Of a DNA stretch of 18,653 nucleotides, positions 1-6,870 are shown piece by piece; the first letter of the stretch is position 1, and every line of letters starts with the position of its first letter. The notes under the pieces are model-generated. The model searched no databases. It saw nothing but the letters and a program-made list of their open reading frames with translations, and was not told the DNA's origin. Origin of the DNA: CAZQGE01 sp964592815. Lineage in GTDB: Bacteria > Bacillota > Clostridia > Christensenellales > CAG-917. Made by a program: the position numbers and the translations under genes. The stretch is taken from positions 1-18,653 of the forward strand of contig CAZQGE010000024.1 of assembly GCA_964592815.1 (NCBI GenBank), given 5' to 3'.

Positions 1-7
1 GTTATGA

Positions 8-13
8 TATAAT
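8..13 (+). promoter_or_regulatory. -10 element (TATAAT) of the GH95 gene
   Basis: A perfect TATAAT lies 6 bp before the GH95 ATG. The matching -35 would fall outside the window. If used, transcription would begin at or within a base or two of the start codon, giving a leaderless mRNA. Confidence 0.5.
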
Positions 14-19
14 GCTGTT

Positions 20-2662
20 ATGAAAAATGAAAAAGTTGATGCACATAAATCTGAAAAAAAGAAACTGAAAGATATTCAGTACAAAATTAGAAAAGAAAAA
101 TGCGCTTGTTTTTTCAAAAAACATCAAAAGAGCATTGCTATTTTCACAATATTTTTGTTTACAATATCATTTTCTGTAATTTTGTCATCAAGCATAGTTG
201 ATATAGTTTTCAGCAGCGAAACAATAGTTATAGGTGACCAAGCACAAAATGTTTTAACTTACGATAAACCTGCAACAAAAATTATGCGAAAGCATCTTAT
301 TTCAAACTTATTTTATGGACTTGACACCCAATATGATATTTTTCAACAAGCGTCTTTGCCAATTGGAAACGGAGATTTAGGACTTTCAATATTAGGAGAA
401 ACTGACGTTGAAACTTTGATATTTAATGAAAAGACATTGTGGTCTGGAGGTCCAACAATAGGACAGAGTGACTACAACGGCGACAATTTTACAGGAGTAG
501 GCGCTGACGGTTTGACTGAAAGTCAGCGTTTTTACGCGATACGAACCGCATTACTAAGCGGTGATAAAAAAACCGCTAAAATTCTTTTTGAAAATCTCCA
601 AGGCAACACTGACAACAAAGGCGCATACCTTGCTTGGGGAGATATTGTCTTAAATTTTGGACATAAACAAGTCAAGAACTACAACCGAAATTTGGACGTT
701 GATAACGCCGTCTCAAGCGTAACGTACAGCCATAAAGGCAATTTTTATTCACGAGAATTTTTTGCAAACAACCCTTCTGATGTTATCGCGGTTGAACTTA
801 CTTCACAAGGCGAAAATCTTAATTTTACAGTTGGTTTCAACTCAAAACAAAGTGGTTCACATGTGCTAGCTTCCGAAAGCAAAATACAAAATTTTGGTGT
901 TTTGGAAAATGGATTGAATTACTTTTCAGAGTTGCGCATTGATGCAAACGGCGGACAACTAGCTTACGATAATAATACAATTTCGATAAGCAATTCGCAA
1001 AAAGTAAACTTATATCTTTCCGCCGCCACCGACTATAAAATGGAATTCCCTGTTTACAGAACGGGCGAAACTGCACAACAACTTTCACAAAGAGTATCCG
1101 AAAAAGTTGCTCAAGCAGCAATCAAAGGCTATAACACCCTTAAAGCTGAACATATAAACGACTACCAATCGCTTTACAACAAAGTAGCACTCAATTTTGG
1201 TGGTGTAAAACCTAAGTTTTCAACAGATACGCTTATAAGACGTTATCCCACCGTTTTTTTGAGAAATTCACACCGCAAATATTTGGAGCAACTGCTCTAT
1301 AATTACGGACGTTATTTGCTTATTTCCTCATCAAGGCAAAATAGTCAACTCCCAGCAAACCTACAAGGTGTTTGGAATCAAAGCAACAATGCGCCTTGGC
1401 AGTCTGACTATCACATAAACGTAAACTTGCAAATGAACTATTGGCACGCATACAATACTAATTTGTTAGAGTGCGCCGAACCTCTTGTCAATTATGTTGA
1501 CGGATTGCGTAAACCTGGGCGGATAACTTCAAAAACGTACACGGCAACCGCCGCTGAAATAGCCGCAGGAATACCCGATGAAGACTACGGCTTTATTGCG
1601 CATACAGAAAGTAATCCTTTCGGACACACCACACCAGGCAAAGGCAGATACGTGCGAGCAATGTGGTCACCTGTTGCGGTAGCTTGGCTTTTGCAAAACG
1701 TCTATGAAGGATACGAGTACAGCCAAGACGTTGCTTATTTAACCAGAGTTTATCCAATTATGAAAGAAGCTCTGCGTTATTTTGAGCGCACAATGGTTAT
1801 GTACAACGGACGACTTGTTTCAGCCCCGTCGTACTCACCAGAGCACGGACCAATCACAGCAGGCAATACGTATGAGCAATCTTTAATATGGCAATTATTG
1901 ACAGACACAATAAAAACCGCAAACGACTTAGGCATTGACTCTGACAAGGTTGCACAATGGACGGAAATGCTGTCAAAACTAAATCCTATTGAAATTGGTA
2001 GCGGCGGACAAATAAAAGAATGGTACAACGAAACGTTTAATTGGAGCATTGGAAGACCATTCCATAGACACACCTCTCACCTTTTAGGGCTTTTCCCAGG
2101 TGATTTAATAAACAAAAATTCCAACCCAGAATGGTTGGACGCAACTCGAACAACTCTTAAATGGCGAGGAAACGAAACTACGGGTTGGGCAATGGGACAA
2201 CGCATCAACTCTTACGCAAGGCTTGGCGACGGCAACAACGCTTACAAACTCATAAAAAAGCTGTTTTCAAAAGGCATATACGCAAACCTATTTGACGCTC
2301 ACCCACCATTCCAAATTGACGGAAATTTTGGATATACGGCAGGCGTAACTGAAATGCTTATGCAAAGCAATTTAGGCTACATCGAGCTTCTTCCTGCTTT
2401 ACCAGATAAATGGTCACAAGGAGAAATTAACGGAATTGTTGCAAGAGGCAATTTTGAGATAAGTATGAAATGGTCAAACAAAACCCTTGATTTTGCAACA
2501 ATAAAATCTGTAAAAGGCTCAGTATGCGCTGTTAAGGTATCCAACGGCGACGCATATAGAATTGTAGACAAAGATGGAAATCAAATTGCACATAATTTTG
2601 CAAACGGAACAATTCAATTTAACACAAGCGCAAATTCCGTATATAGAATAATAAAGATATAA
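20..2662 (+). CDS. Membrane-anchored GH95-family glycosidase (probable alpha-L-fucosidase)
   Basis: The 880-residue protein has a basic N-terminus (residues 1-37), one hydrophobic segment (about 38-62) acting as signal peptide or membrane anchor, and then a full-length GH95 region. GH95 enzymes are inverting 1,2-alpha-L-fucosidases or alpha-L-galactosidases. Family motifs are visible: DYHINVNLQMNYW with Asn467 and Asn469, SPEHGP with Glu608 as likely general acid, and HPPFQIDGNFG with Asp767. These match the Asn/Asn/Glu/Asp active-site set known from bifidobacterial AfcA. The enzyme probably acts outside the cell, releasing terminal fucose from host or milk glycans. The frame opens at a stop at 5-7, and no earlier start codon or Shine-Dalgarno is visible, so ATG 20 is the only reasonable start. 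No transporter or other glycosidase adjoins it on the right. Family confidence is high; fucose versus L-galactose is not decidable here. Confidence 0.93.
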   Translation: MKNEKVDAHKSEKKKLKDIQYKIRKEKCACFFKKHQKSIAIFTIFLFTISFSVILSSSIVDIVFSSETIVIGDQAQNVLTYDKPATKIMRKHLISNLFYGLDTQYDIFQQASLPIGNGDLGLSILGETDVETLIFNEKTLWSGGPTIGQSDYNGDNFTGVGADGLTESQRFYAIRTALLSGDKKTAKILFENLQGNTDNKGAYLAWGDIVLNFGHKQVKNYNRNLDVDNAVSSVTYSHKGNFYSREFFANNPSDVIAVELTSQGENLNFTVGFNSKQSGSHVLASESKIQNFGVLENGLNYFSELRIDANGGQLAYDNNTISISNSQKVNLYLSAATDYKMEFPVYRTGETAQQLSQRVSEKVAQAAIKGYNTLKAEHINDYQSLYNKVALNFGGVKPKFSTDTLIRRYPTVFLRNSHRKYLEQLLYNYGRYLLISSSRQNSQLPANLQGVWNQSNNAPWQSDYHINVNLQMNYWHAYNTNLLECAEPLVNYVDGLRKPGRITSKTYTATAAEIAAGIPDEDYGFIAHTESNPFGHTTPGKGRYVRAMWSPVAVAWLLQNVYEGYEYSQDVAYLTRVYPIMKEALRYFERTMVMYNGRLVSAPSYSPEHGPITAGNTYEQSLIWQLLTDTIKTANDLGIDSDKVAQWTEMLSKLNPIEIGSGGQIKEWYNETFNWSIGRPFHRHTSHLLGLFPGDLINKNSNPEWLDATRTTLKWRGNETTGWAMGQRINSYARLGDGNNAYKLIKKLFSKGIYANLFDAHPPFQIDGNFGYTAGVTEMLMQSNLGYIELLPALPDKWSQGEINGIVARGNFEISMKWSNKTLDFATIKSVKGSVCAVKVSNGDAYRIVDKDGNQIAHNFANGTIQFNTSANSVYRIIKI

Positions 2663-2803
2663 GCAAAAATATAAGATAGTAAAAGTCTAATTGTTGCAGA
2701 CAAACTTTTTATACAGAAAAAATCAATCAAACGATTTTGCTTTTTTCTGACAAGTACACGTAAAATATAACTTTTTGTTGTCAAGCGTAATCATCGCAAA
2801 AGT

Positions 2804-2894
2804 GATAAATATTATATAATTGGAAATATTGATTTTTAACTAATTTTGCAGACGGCAAAGTATAATCGATAAATATTATATAGTTGCAAATATT
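2804..2894. repeat. Two-copy imperfect direct repeat, 27-bp units, 64-bp period
   Basis: Units at 2804-2830 and 2868-2894 both begin GATAAATATTATATA and end AAATATT, with two mismatches over 27 bp. A TATAAT lies in the first unit (2815-2820) and another just before the second (2861-2866), but neither has a good -35. The function is unknown; the repeat lies between convergent genes, so a role in initiation for the neighbours is unlikely. Confidence 0.65.
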
Positions 2895-2950
2895 AACTTT
2901 GAAGCAATCATATATTATTCTCAATTTATATTTTGAACTAAAAACAATAA

Positions 2951-2977
2951 AACAGCGGACATTCCGCTGTTTTTTTG
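2951..2977. terminator. Bidirectional rho-independent terminator
   Basis: The 9-bp perfect stem AACAGCGGA / TCCGCTGTT with a 3-nt loop is followed on the plus strand by an unbroken T run. On the minus strand it is followed by a T-rich tract (TTTTATTGTTTTT). It can end both the GH95 transcript and the minus-strand membrane-protein transcript. Confidence 0.9.
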
Positions 2978-3043
2978 TTTTAAGATTTGAGTTTTTACGC
3001 TTTATATCGATAACCTTGTTTTATAAAAATTCTTTTATTTTGT

Positions 3044-3077
3044 TGTAATGCTTTTTTTGCAAAATTTTTGCATTACA
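3044..3077. other. 8-bp hairpin downstream of the membrane-protein gene
   Basis: The arms TGTAATGC (3044-3051) and GCATTACA (3070-3077) are perfect, with an 18-nt loop that contains a smaller GCAAAA/TTTTGC dyad. Neither strand shows a T tract directly after the stem, so it may be a weak terminator or an mRNA-stabilising 3' structure of the minus-strand unit. Confidence 0.4.
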
Positions 3078-3148
3078 GAAATAATTTTTTATATTTGCAA
3101 TTATTATCAATATACACAAAGTTCAACTTTAATGTTTTATTTATGGCA

Positions 3149-3958
3149 TTATTTCATATACGGAAAGCCAATAGGAATTTGTTTTCCAAGCATTCCCAAA
3201 CTACCAGATATAATCAACAATAAAACTGTAACACCAAGTATTGTTCCAAGCGCAACAAGTTGCCATTTGCGCGGTAAATCGTGCACTATATATGCGGCAA
3301 AATAGAAAGGACAATAACCAATTAAAAACAATATAATAGGCATTGACGGTTGCCACCACGCTTTTTCCCAAGTAAGTACACCGCAAACATTCAACAAAAT
3401 TTCAATAACAACGGCGCACACAGCTCCAAAAAGTGCAACGCCAACTCTGCCAAAAACGGCTTTGGACTTAATTTTCCTTTCTTCCGCTGTCAAGTTTTTA
3501 TAGGATACGTTGGCTTTGTAGTACATATTATTCGGGTCGCTCAGCCAATTTTTGTTTCCGTCCCAAAATTTTTCGCCTTCAAAGGCTGGTGACTTCTTGA
3601 GTAGCTTACAAGCACATACTCCCAAAATGAAGAACATAAAGGATATTTCAATGTTGTATCCCACCAAAATCTGCAATGCAGAACCACCTGCCGCAGTTGT
3701 CCCCCAAACGGGTTGTCCTGTTGTTGCGTAAACCATAGAGTTCCAAGTTTCATTGAAAACGTCCATCAGCCAAAACGCTGCTGCTCCAAGCAAGGTGTTG
3801 TAATTCTTTGCACGGTATTCCGTGAACAGAATATAAAGCACGACTAAGAACATAGGCACAATGTACCATTTTAATGTACCTGGGTTTTGCATTGCTTGTT
3901 CAAGCATTTCAGGCGTCGTCTTTCCAGGCGCGCTTAACGACAAAATTGTTGCCAACAT
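3149..3958 (-). CDS. Orphan multi-pass membrane protein of unknown function
   Basis: I do not recognise the family. The 269-residue protein shows about six hydrophobic segments, near residues 30-47, 54-72, 97-118, 170-192, 205-226 and 232-256. A hydrophilic region (about 120-168) lies between the third and fourth and contains FWDGNKNW and a basic stretch. Potentially conserved polar residues sit inside or beside helices, notably DVFNETWNS (66-74) and the GQPVWGTT loop (81-88). There is no signal peptide, transporter signature, haem-binding CxxCH or ATPase motif. The start is well supported by a GGGAGGGG Shine-Dalgarno before the ATG. It lies 66 bp downstream of the flavodiiron gene on the same strand, so the two are probably co-transcribed. 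The gap carries an operator-like dyad. Context points to a role in redox or lipid metabolism, but this is inference only. Confidence 0.85.
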   Translation of the reverse strand: MLATILSLSAPGKTTPEMLEQAMQNPGTLKWYIVPMFLVVLYILFTEYRAKNYNTLLGAAAFWLMDVFNETWNSMVYATTGQPVWGTTAAGGSALQILVGYNIEISFMFFILGVCACKLLKKSPAFEGEKFWDGNKNWLSDPNNMYYKANVSYKNLTAEERKIKSKAVFGRVGVALFGAVCAVVIEILLNVCGVLTWEKAWWQPSMPIILFLIGYCPFYFAAYIVHDLPRKWQLVALGTILGVTVLLLIISGSLGMLGKQIPIGFPYMK

Positions 3959-3978
3959 AATTTCCCCTCCCTATAATA

Positions 3979-4009
3979 TTTAGCAAACTCTAGTTTAACT
4001 AATGCTAAA
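3979..4009. promoter_or_regulatory. Operator-like dyad with TAGTTTAACTA core
   Basis: The core TAGTTTAACTA (3991-4001) is a near-perfect dyad with the GT-N3-AC spacing expected for FadR-type GntR regulators. It is enclosed by a wider inverted repeat TTTAGCA / TGCTAAA (3979-3985 and 4003-4009). It sits in the gap before the membrane-protein gene. No convincing promoter was placed here: a TATTAT at 3973-3978 would start transcription inside the ribosome binding site. Confidence 0.45.
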
Positions 4010-4024
4010 TTTTACAAATTATGC

Positions 4025-5824
4025 TTACTGAATTTTCTGAAAATCAGCAGGTCCGTGTTTGCAAAGCGGGCAAATGAAGTCATCAGGCAACTTTTCGCCC
4101 TCATAGATATATCCGCAAATTTGGCAAACGTAACCTTTTTTGCCATCAGTTTGTGGCTTTGGCTTGACGTTTTTGTGGTAATATGCGTAAGTCATAGTTT
4201 CTTTGTCATTGATAATTCTAGCTTCCGTAATGCTGCAAATAAACATTCCGTGAGAGCCAAGGTCAATGTATTCGTCAACTGTCAAAGAGAAAAACGAGTT
4301 AATATAGTTTGTCAAAAACACAAGTCCGTTGTCTGAATGCTTGACTGTGTAATCTTTGAATTTGTCAACATTTCTTCCACTTACAAATCCGAAATTTTTG
4401 AACAATGCAAACGGAGCTTCAACTGACAAGCAGTTTACGTTCATTTTGTCCGTTTGTTTTATTACGTGGTGCGAATAGTTTGCTTTGTTGATAACTACTG
4501 AAATCTTGGTAGGGTTATCTGCAACCTGCGCAACCGTGTTGACAATCAAACCGTTATCCTTTTTGCCGTCGTTTGACGTAACAACGTAAAGTCCATAACC
4601 GATATTGAACAACGCTGACAAATTATTTTTGTTTGCGTTGTCTGGCGAACTTGCAATATATTCTTTTGAAAGTTCCTGTGAAAGGAGTTCTATGTTTTGT
4701 TTGGTTTCCTTTTTAACTCCCGAAAGAATTGAAACCATATTTTCAGCAAAAACCAAGTTTTTGCAATTAGCAAGTTTTTGTTTGATAATTTTGCCCGCCA
4801 TAGGCGCCCAAGTTCCATTTTCGATAATTCCCACAGTACGATTTTGGAAATTCCGTTCTGTTAAATGGTTGATAAATTCATTCATAAACGGGAAAATATC
4901 AGCATTATAAGTCGTTGTTGCCAAAACGATTTTATTAAATCGGAATGCTTCTGACACAACAAGCGACATATCAGACCTTGCCAAGTCGTAAAGCGCAACC
5001 TTTGGCGCACCGTTCTTTTTTAAGTTTGCAACCAAATATTCTACCGCAGTTTTTGTATTTCCGTAAACAGAAGTGTACGCAATCAAAATTCCGTCTTCTT
5101 CCGCTGTATATGACGACCATACGTCGTATTTCTTGATGTAAAAATCTAATTTTTCATCAAGAATTGGACCGTGCAACGGACAGATTGCCTTAATTTCTAA
5201 ATCTGCAACTTTTTTAAGCACTCCTTGAACTTGAACTCCATATTTTGCAACAATTCCAATATAATATCTTCTCGCTTCGTCCAACCATGGTTGTTCAATG
5301 TCTAATGCTCCAAATTTGCCAAAAGCGTCTGCAGAAAACAAAACTTTGTCAGTTGTTTCATAAGTCATCATAACCTCAGGCCAATGAACCATCGGCGCAA
5401 AAACAAAGCTCAAATTGTGTAAACCCAACGCCAACACTTGTCCGTTTTCAACAATATAAATTTTATCGGCAAAATCAAAATCAAAAAAATTTTTCATCAT
5501 AGTTGCAGATTTGTTGTTTGCAACAATTTTAGCTTGCGGATATATTTTCATAAAATTGACAATATTTGCAGAATGGTCAGGTTCCATATGCTGTACAATC
5601 AAATAATCGGGCTGTCTGTTGCCTAAAACAGTTGCAATATTATCTAGCCATTCGTGAGTAAAGTTTTTGTCAACCGTGTCAATTACAGCAATTTTGTCAT
5701 CTAAAATTACGTAGGAATTGTAAGACATTCCATTTGGAACTTTATACTGCCCCTCAAACAAATCAATAATATGGTCATCTACGCCAACGTACTTAATATT
5801 TTCTGAAATATAATTGTTCGTCAT
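4025..5824 (-). CDS. fprA: Flavodiiron protein fused to flavin-reductase and rubredoxin domains
   Basis: The 599-residue cytoplasmic O2 and/or NO reductase has four modules in one chain. Residues 1-240 are the metallo-beta-lactamase-like diiron domain, with ligands H79, E81, D83, H84, H147, D166 and H218. Residues 245-395 are the FMN flavodoxin domain (SVYGNT, 252-257). About 405-545 is a flavin-reductase split-barrel domain. The C-terminus is a rubredoxin (C567, C570, C585, C588). In acetogens such as Moorella the last two domains form a separate partner protein, Hrb, that feeds electrons to FprA. Here they are fused, so the enzyme could take electrons from NAD(P)H through flavin and rubredoxin to the diiron site in a single polypeptide. 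All visible metal ligands are present. An AGAGGAAG Shine-Dalgarno precedes the ATG. The membrane-protein gene follows on the same strand. Whether O2 or NO is the preferred substrate cannot be read from the sequence. Confidence 0.95.
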   Translation of the reverse strand: MTNNYISENIKYVGVDDHIIDLFEGQYKVPNGMSYNSYVILDDKIAVIDTVDKNFTHEWLDNIATVLGNRQPDYLIVQHMEPDHSANIVNFMKIYPQAKIVANNKSATMMKNFFDFDFADKIYIVENGQVLALGLHNLSFVFAPMVHWPEVMMTYETTDKVLFSADAFGKFGALDIEQPWLDEARRYYIGIVAKYGVQVQGVLKKVADLEIKAICPLHGPILDEKLDFYIKKYDVWSSYTAEEDGILIAYTSVYGNTKTAVEYLVANLKKNGAPKVALYDLARSDMSLVVSEAFRFNKIVLATTTYNADIFPFMNEFINHLTERNFQNRTVGIIENGTWAPMAGKIIKQKLANCKNLVFAENMVSILSGVKKETKQNIELLSQELSKEYIASSPDNANKNNLSALFNIGYGLYVVTSNDGKKDNGLIVNTVAQVADNPTKISVVINKANYSHHVIKQTDKMNVNCLSVEAPFALFKNFGFVSGRNVDKFKDYTVKHSDNGLVFLTNYINSFFSLTVDEYIDLGSHGMFICSITEARIINDKETMTYAYYHKNVKPKPQTDGKKGYVCQICGYIYEGEKLPDDFICPLCKHGPADFQKIQ

Positions 5825-5853
5825 ATCAACACTTCCTCTTAGTTATTATAAAT

Positions 5854-5882
5854 ATTTTAACAAAATTCTACCACAAATACAA
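5854..5882 (-). promoter_or_regulatory. Candidate sigma-A promoter of the flavodiiron gene
   Basis: Read on the minus strand, TTGTAT (5877-5882) and TAAAAT (5854-5859) are separated by 17 bp, about 30 bp before the ATG. The match is moderate, and other AT-rich -10-like sequences lie close by. Confidence 0.45.
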
Positions 5883-5890
5883 TAGCTACT

Positions 5891-5905
5891 TGCTGTTATA
5901 CAGCA
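5891..5905. promoter_or_regulatory. 15-bp perfect dyad upstream of the flavodiiron promoter
   Basis: TGCTGT-TAT-ACAGCA is a perfect dyad with a GT-N3-AC core. It lies about 8 bp upstream of the proposed -35 and between the end of the regulator gene and the flavodiiron gene. There is no T tract, which argues against a terminator. It may be an operator of the adjacent GntR-type regulator or of a different regulator, because its outer arms differ from the TGGTT arms seen at 6693 and 6842. Confidence 0.45.
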
Positions 5906-5953
5906 GTTTAGCACTTTCATATTCATATCGATTATCTAATTTAGTTTTGCACC

Positions 5954-6673
5954 TTAAAAAGCAGAATAATCGATGCAATATCTGTTTATATCTTCAATTC
6001 CGCTTTTCAAGATTTTTTCTATGCATTCTTTTGCCGCATCACAATCTTTGTTTTCAATCAAGACAACCAAACTTTCCAACCCTAATAATATTTGACTTTT
6101 ATCGCACTTTGAAAACAGCGTCGAAATAAGTTTTTTGAAAAAACTTTCAAAAGCATTGTAAACCAAAGGGAAAATATTATTGCCAGACGCACAAAGAATT
6201 ATATGGTGAAACTGAAACAGCTTTTCAGCAACCTCGTTTTCATCGTCGCATTTGTTGATTTGCGACAACAATTTTTTTAATTGAGATACATCATCTTCCG
6301 TCCTAAATTTTGCCGCAAGATAAGTGCCTTCGCCCTCATTTATGCGCCTAAATTCCATAATTGAGTTGACTGTTTTTTTGTCAAAACGACCGCCATTAAA
6401 ATTGATTATGGAAATAAGTGTATCCAATTTACCATTTTTTGCATAGTCAGCAACAAATGCACCCTTCCTCGGCACAATTTCAACAAATCCTTTGTTTCTC
6501 AGCTCGCTCAACCCAAGATTTACTATTGTTCGGCTAATTTTCATTTCCTCAGCAAGTTCTCTTTCAGTAGGCAGTTTTTCGCCTACTTTTAATTGCCCCG
6601 AAAGAATAAGATTTTCAATCTCCTTGATAAACAGCTCCTTCATTGACGGAGCAATAATTTGCGTAAATTTCAT
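5954..6673 (-). CDS. FadR-type GntR transcriptional regulator (FCD domain)
   Basis: The 239-residue protein has an N-terminal winged helix-turn-helix (about 10-75), including GEKLPTERELAEEMKISRT and a wing near RKGAFV. A helical C-terminal domain follows with the FCD-type pattern FHHIILCASGNN, carrying a candidate metal-binding histidine. Proteins of this subfamily bind TGGT-N3-ACCA-like dyads and respond to acyl-CoA, organic acids or other small metabolites. I start it at ATG 6673, which has a GGAGAA Shine-Dalgarno. The open frame extends upstream to 6745, but that stretch contains the promoter and operator. It is divergent from the FAD oxidoreductase. A dyad at 6690-6706, inside its predicted 5' leader, suggests autoregulation. 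The ligand is unknown. Confidence 0.92.
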   Translation of the reverse strand: MKFTQIIAPSMKELFIKEIENLILSGQLKVGEKLPTERELAEEMKISRTIVNLGLSELRNKGFVEIVPRKGAFVADYAKNGKLDTLISIINFNGGRFDKKTVNSIMEFRRINEGEGTYLAAKFRTEDDVSQLKKLLSQINKCDDENEVAEKLFQFHHIILCASGNNIFPLVYNAFESFFKKLISTLFSKCDKSQILLGLESLVVLIENKDCDAAKECIEKILKSGIEDINRYCIDYSAF

Positions 6674-6689
6674 AAGTTTTCTCCAAAGA

Positions 6690-6706
6690 ATTTGGTTTAG
6701 CCAAAT
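6690..6706. promoter_or_regulatory. Operator-like dyad in the leader of the GntR gene
   Basis: ATTTGG-TTTAG-CCAAAT has perfect 6-bp arms and contains TGGTTTAGCCA (6693-6703), close to the TGGTTAAACCA in front of the divergent gene. It lies just downstream of the predicted transcription start and about 17 bp before the ATG, a typical site for autorepression. Confidence 0.7.
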
Positions 6707-6716
6707 ACCATACTTT

Positions 6717-6745
6717 ATTTTACAACATATAAGCGGAAATTTCAA
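6717..6745 (-). promoter_or_regulatory. Promoter of the GntR regulator gene
   Basis: On the minus strand TTGAAA (6740-6745) and TAAAAT (6717-6722) are spaced by exactly 17 bp. This places transcription initiation near 6710, just before the operator-like dyad. Confidence 0.6.
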
Positions 6746-6805
6746 GACTTATTATTACATTTTTGTCTAAAAATCGACAAATAATATAAAATATAAATTT
6801 TCCTC

Positions 6806-6834
6806 TTGCAAATTGATATTTTTTTATCTATAAT
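6806..6834 (+). promoter_or_regulatory. Promoter of the FAD oxidoreductase-reductase operon
   Basis: TTGCAA (6806-6811) and a perfect TATAAT (6829-6834) are spaced by 17 bp. The predicted transcription start near 6841 falls at the left edge of the dyad at 6842-6852. Confidence 0.75.
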
Positions 6835-6841
6835 AAATCTG

Positions 6842-6852
6842 TGGTTAAACCA
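6842..6852. promoter_or_regulatory. FadR-type operator TGGTTAAACCA at the transcription start
   Basis: This perfect 11-bp dyad (TGGTT-A-AACCA) matches the TGGT-N3-ACCA form known for FadR-subfamily GntR regulators. The divergent neighbour encodes such a regulator. Its position at about +1 to +12 of the predicted start fits repression by blocking RNA polymerase. Confidence 0.75.
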
Positions 6853-6870
6853 ACCAGTTTTGGAGGTATT

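Larger units (their letters stand above)
2663..3148. other. AT-rich intergenic region between convergent genes
   Basis: No credible gene is seen. The stretch holds an AT-rich imperfect inverted repeat near 2714-2750 (CAGAAAAAA / TTTTTTCTG), a direct repeat at 2804-2894, a bidirectional terminator at 2951-2977 and a hairpin at 3044-3077. A short plus-strand reading frame that begins inside this gap runs into the antisense of the membrane-protein gene and was judged spurious. Confidence 0.7.

Noticed and set aside
3048..3305. Plus-strand 85-aa reading frame
   Set aside because: It has no Shine-Dalgarno, begins inside a hairpin and mostly overlaps the antisense of the membrane-protein gene.
3998..4009. 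12-bp match ACTAATGCTAAA also at 13064-13075
   Set aside because: A 12-bp AT-rich match in 18 kb can arise by chance, and the two contexts share nothing else.
5891..5905. Terminator of the GntR gene
   Set aside because: The dyad is perfect but short, with no T tract on the minus strand; an operator is more likely.
6674..6745. Upstream start of the GntR regulator at 6745
   Set aside because: The extra 24 codons cover a good promoter and an operator-like dyad, while ATG 6673 has a Shine-Dalgarno and begins at the family's usual N-terminus.
6841..6870. GTG start of the FAD oxidoreductase at 6841
   Set aside because: It coincides with the predicted transcription start and operator; ATG 6871 has GGAGG in front and starts right before the FAD-binding fold.
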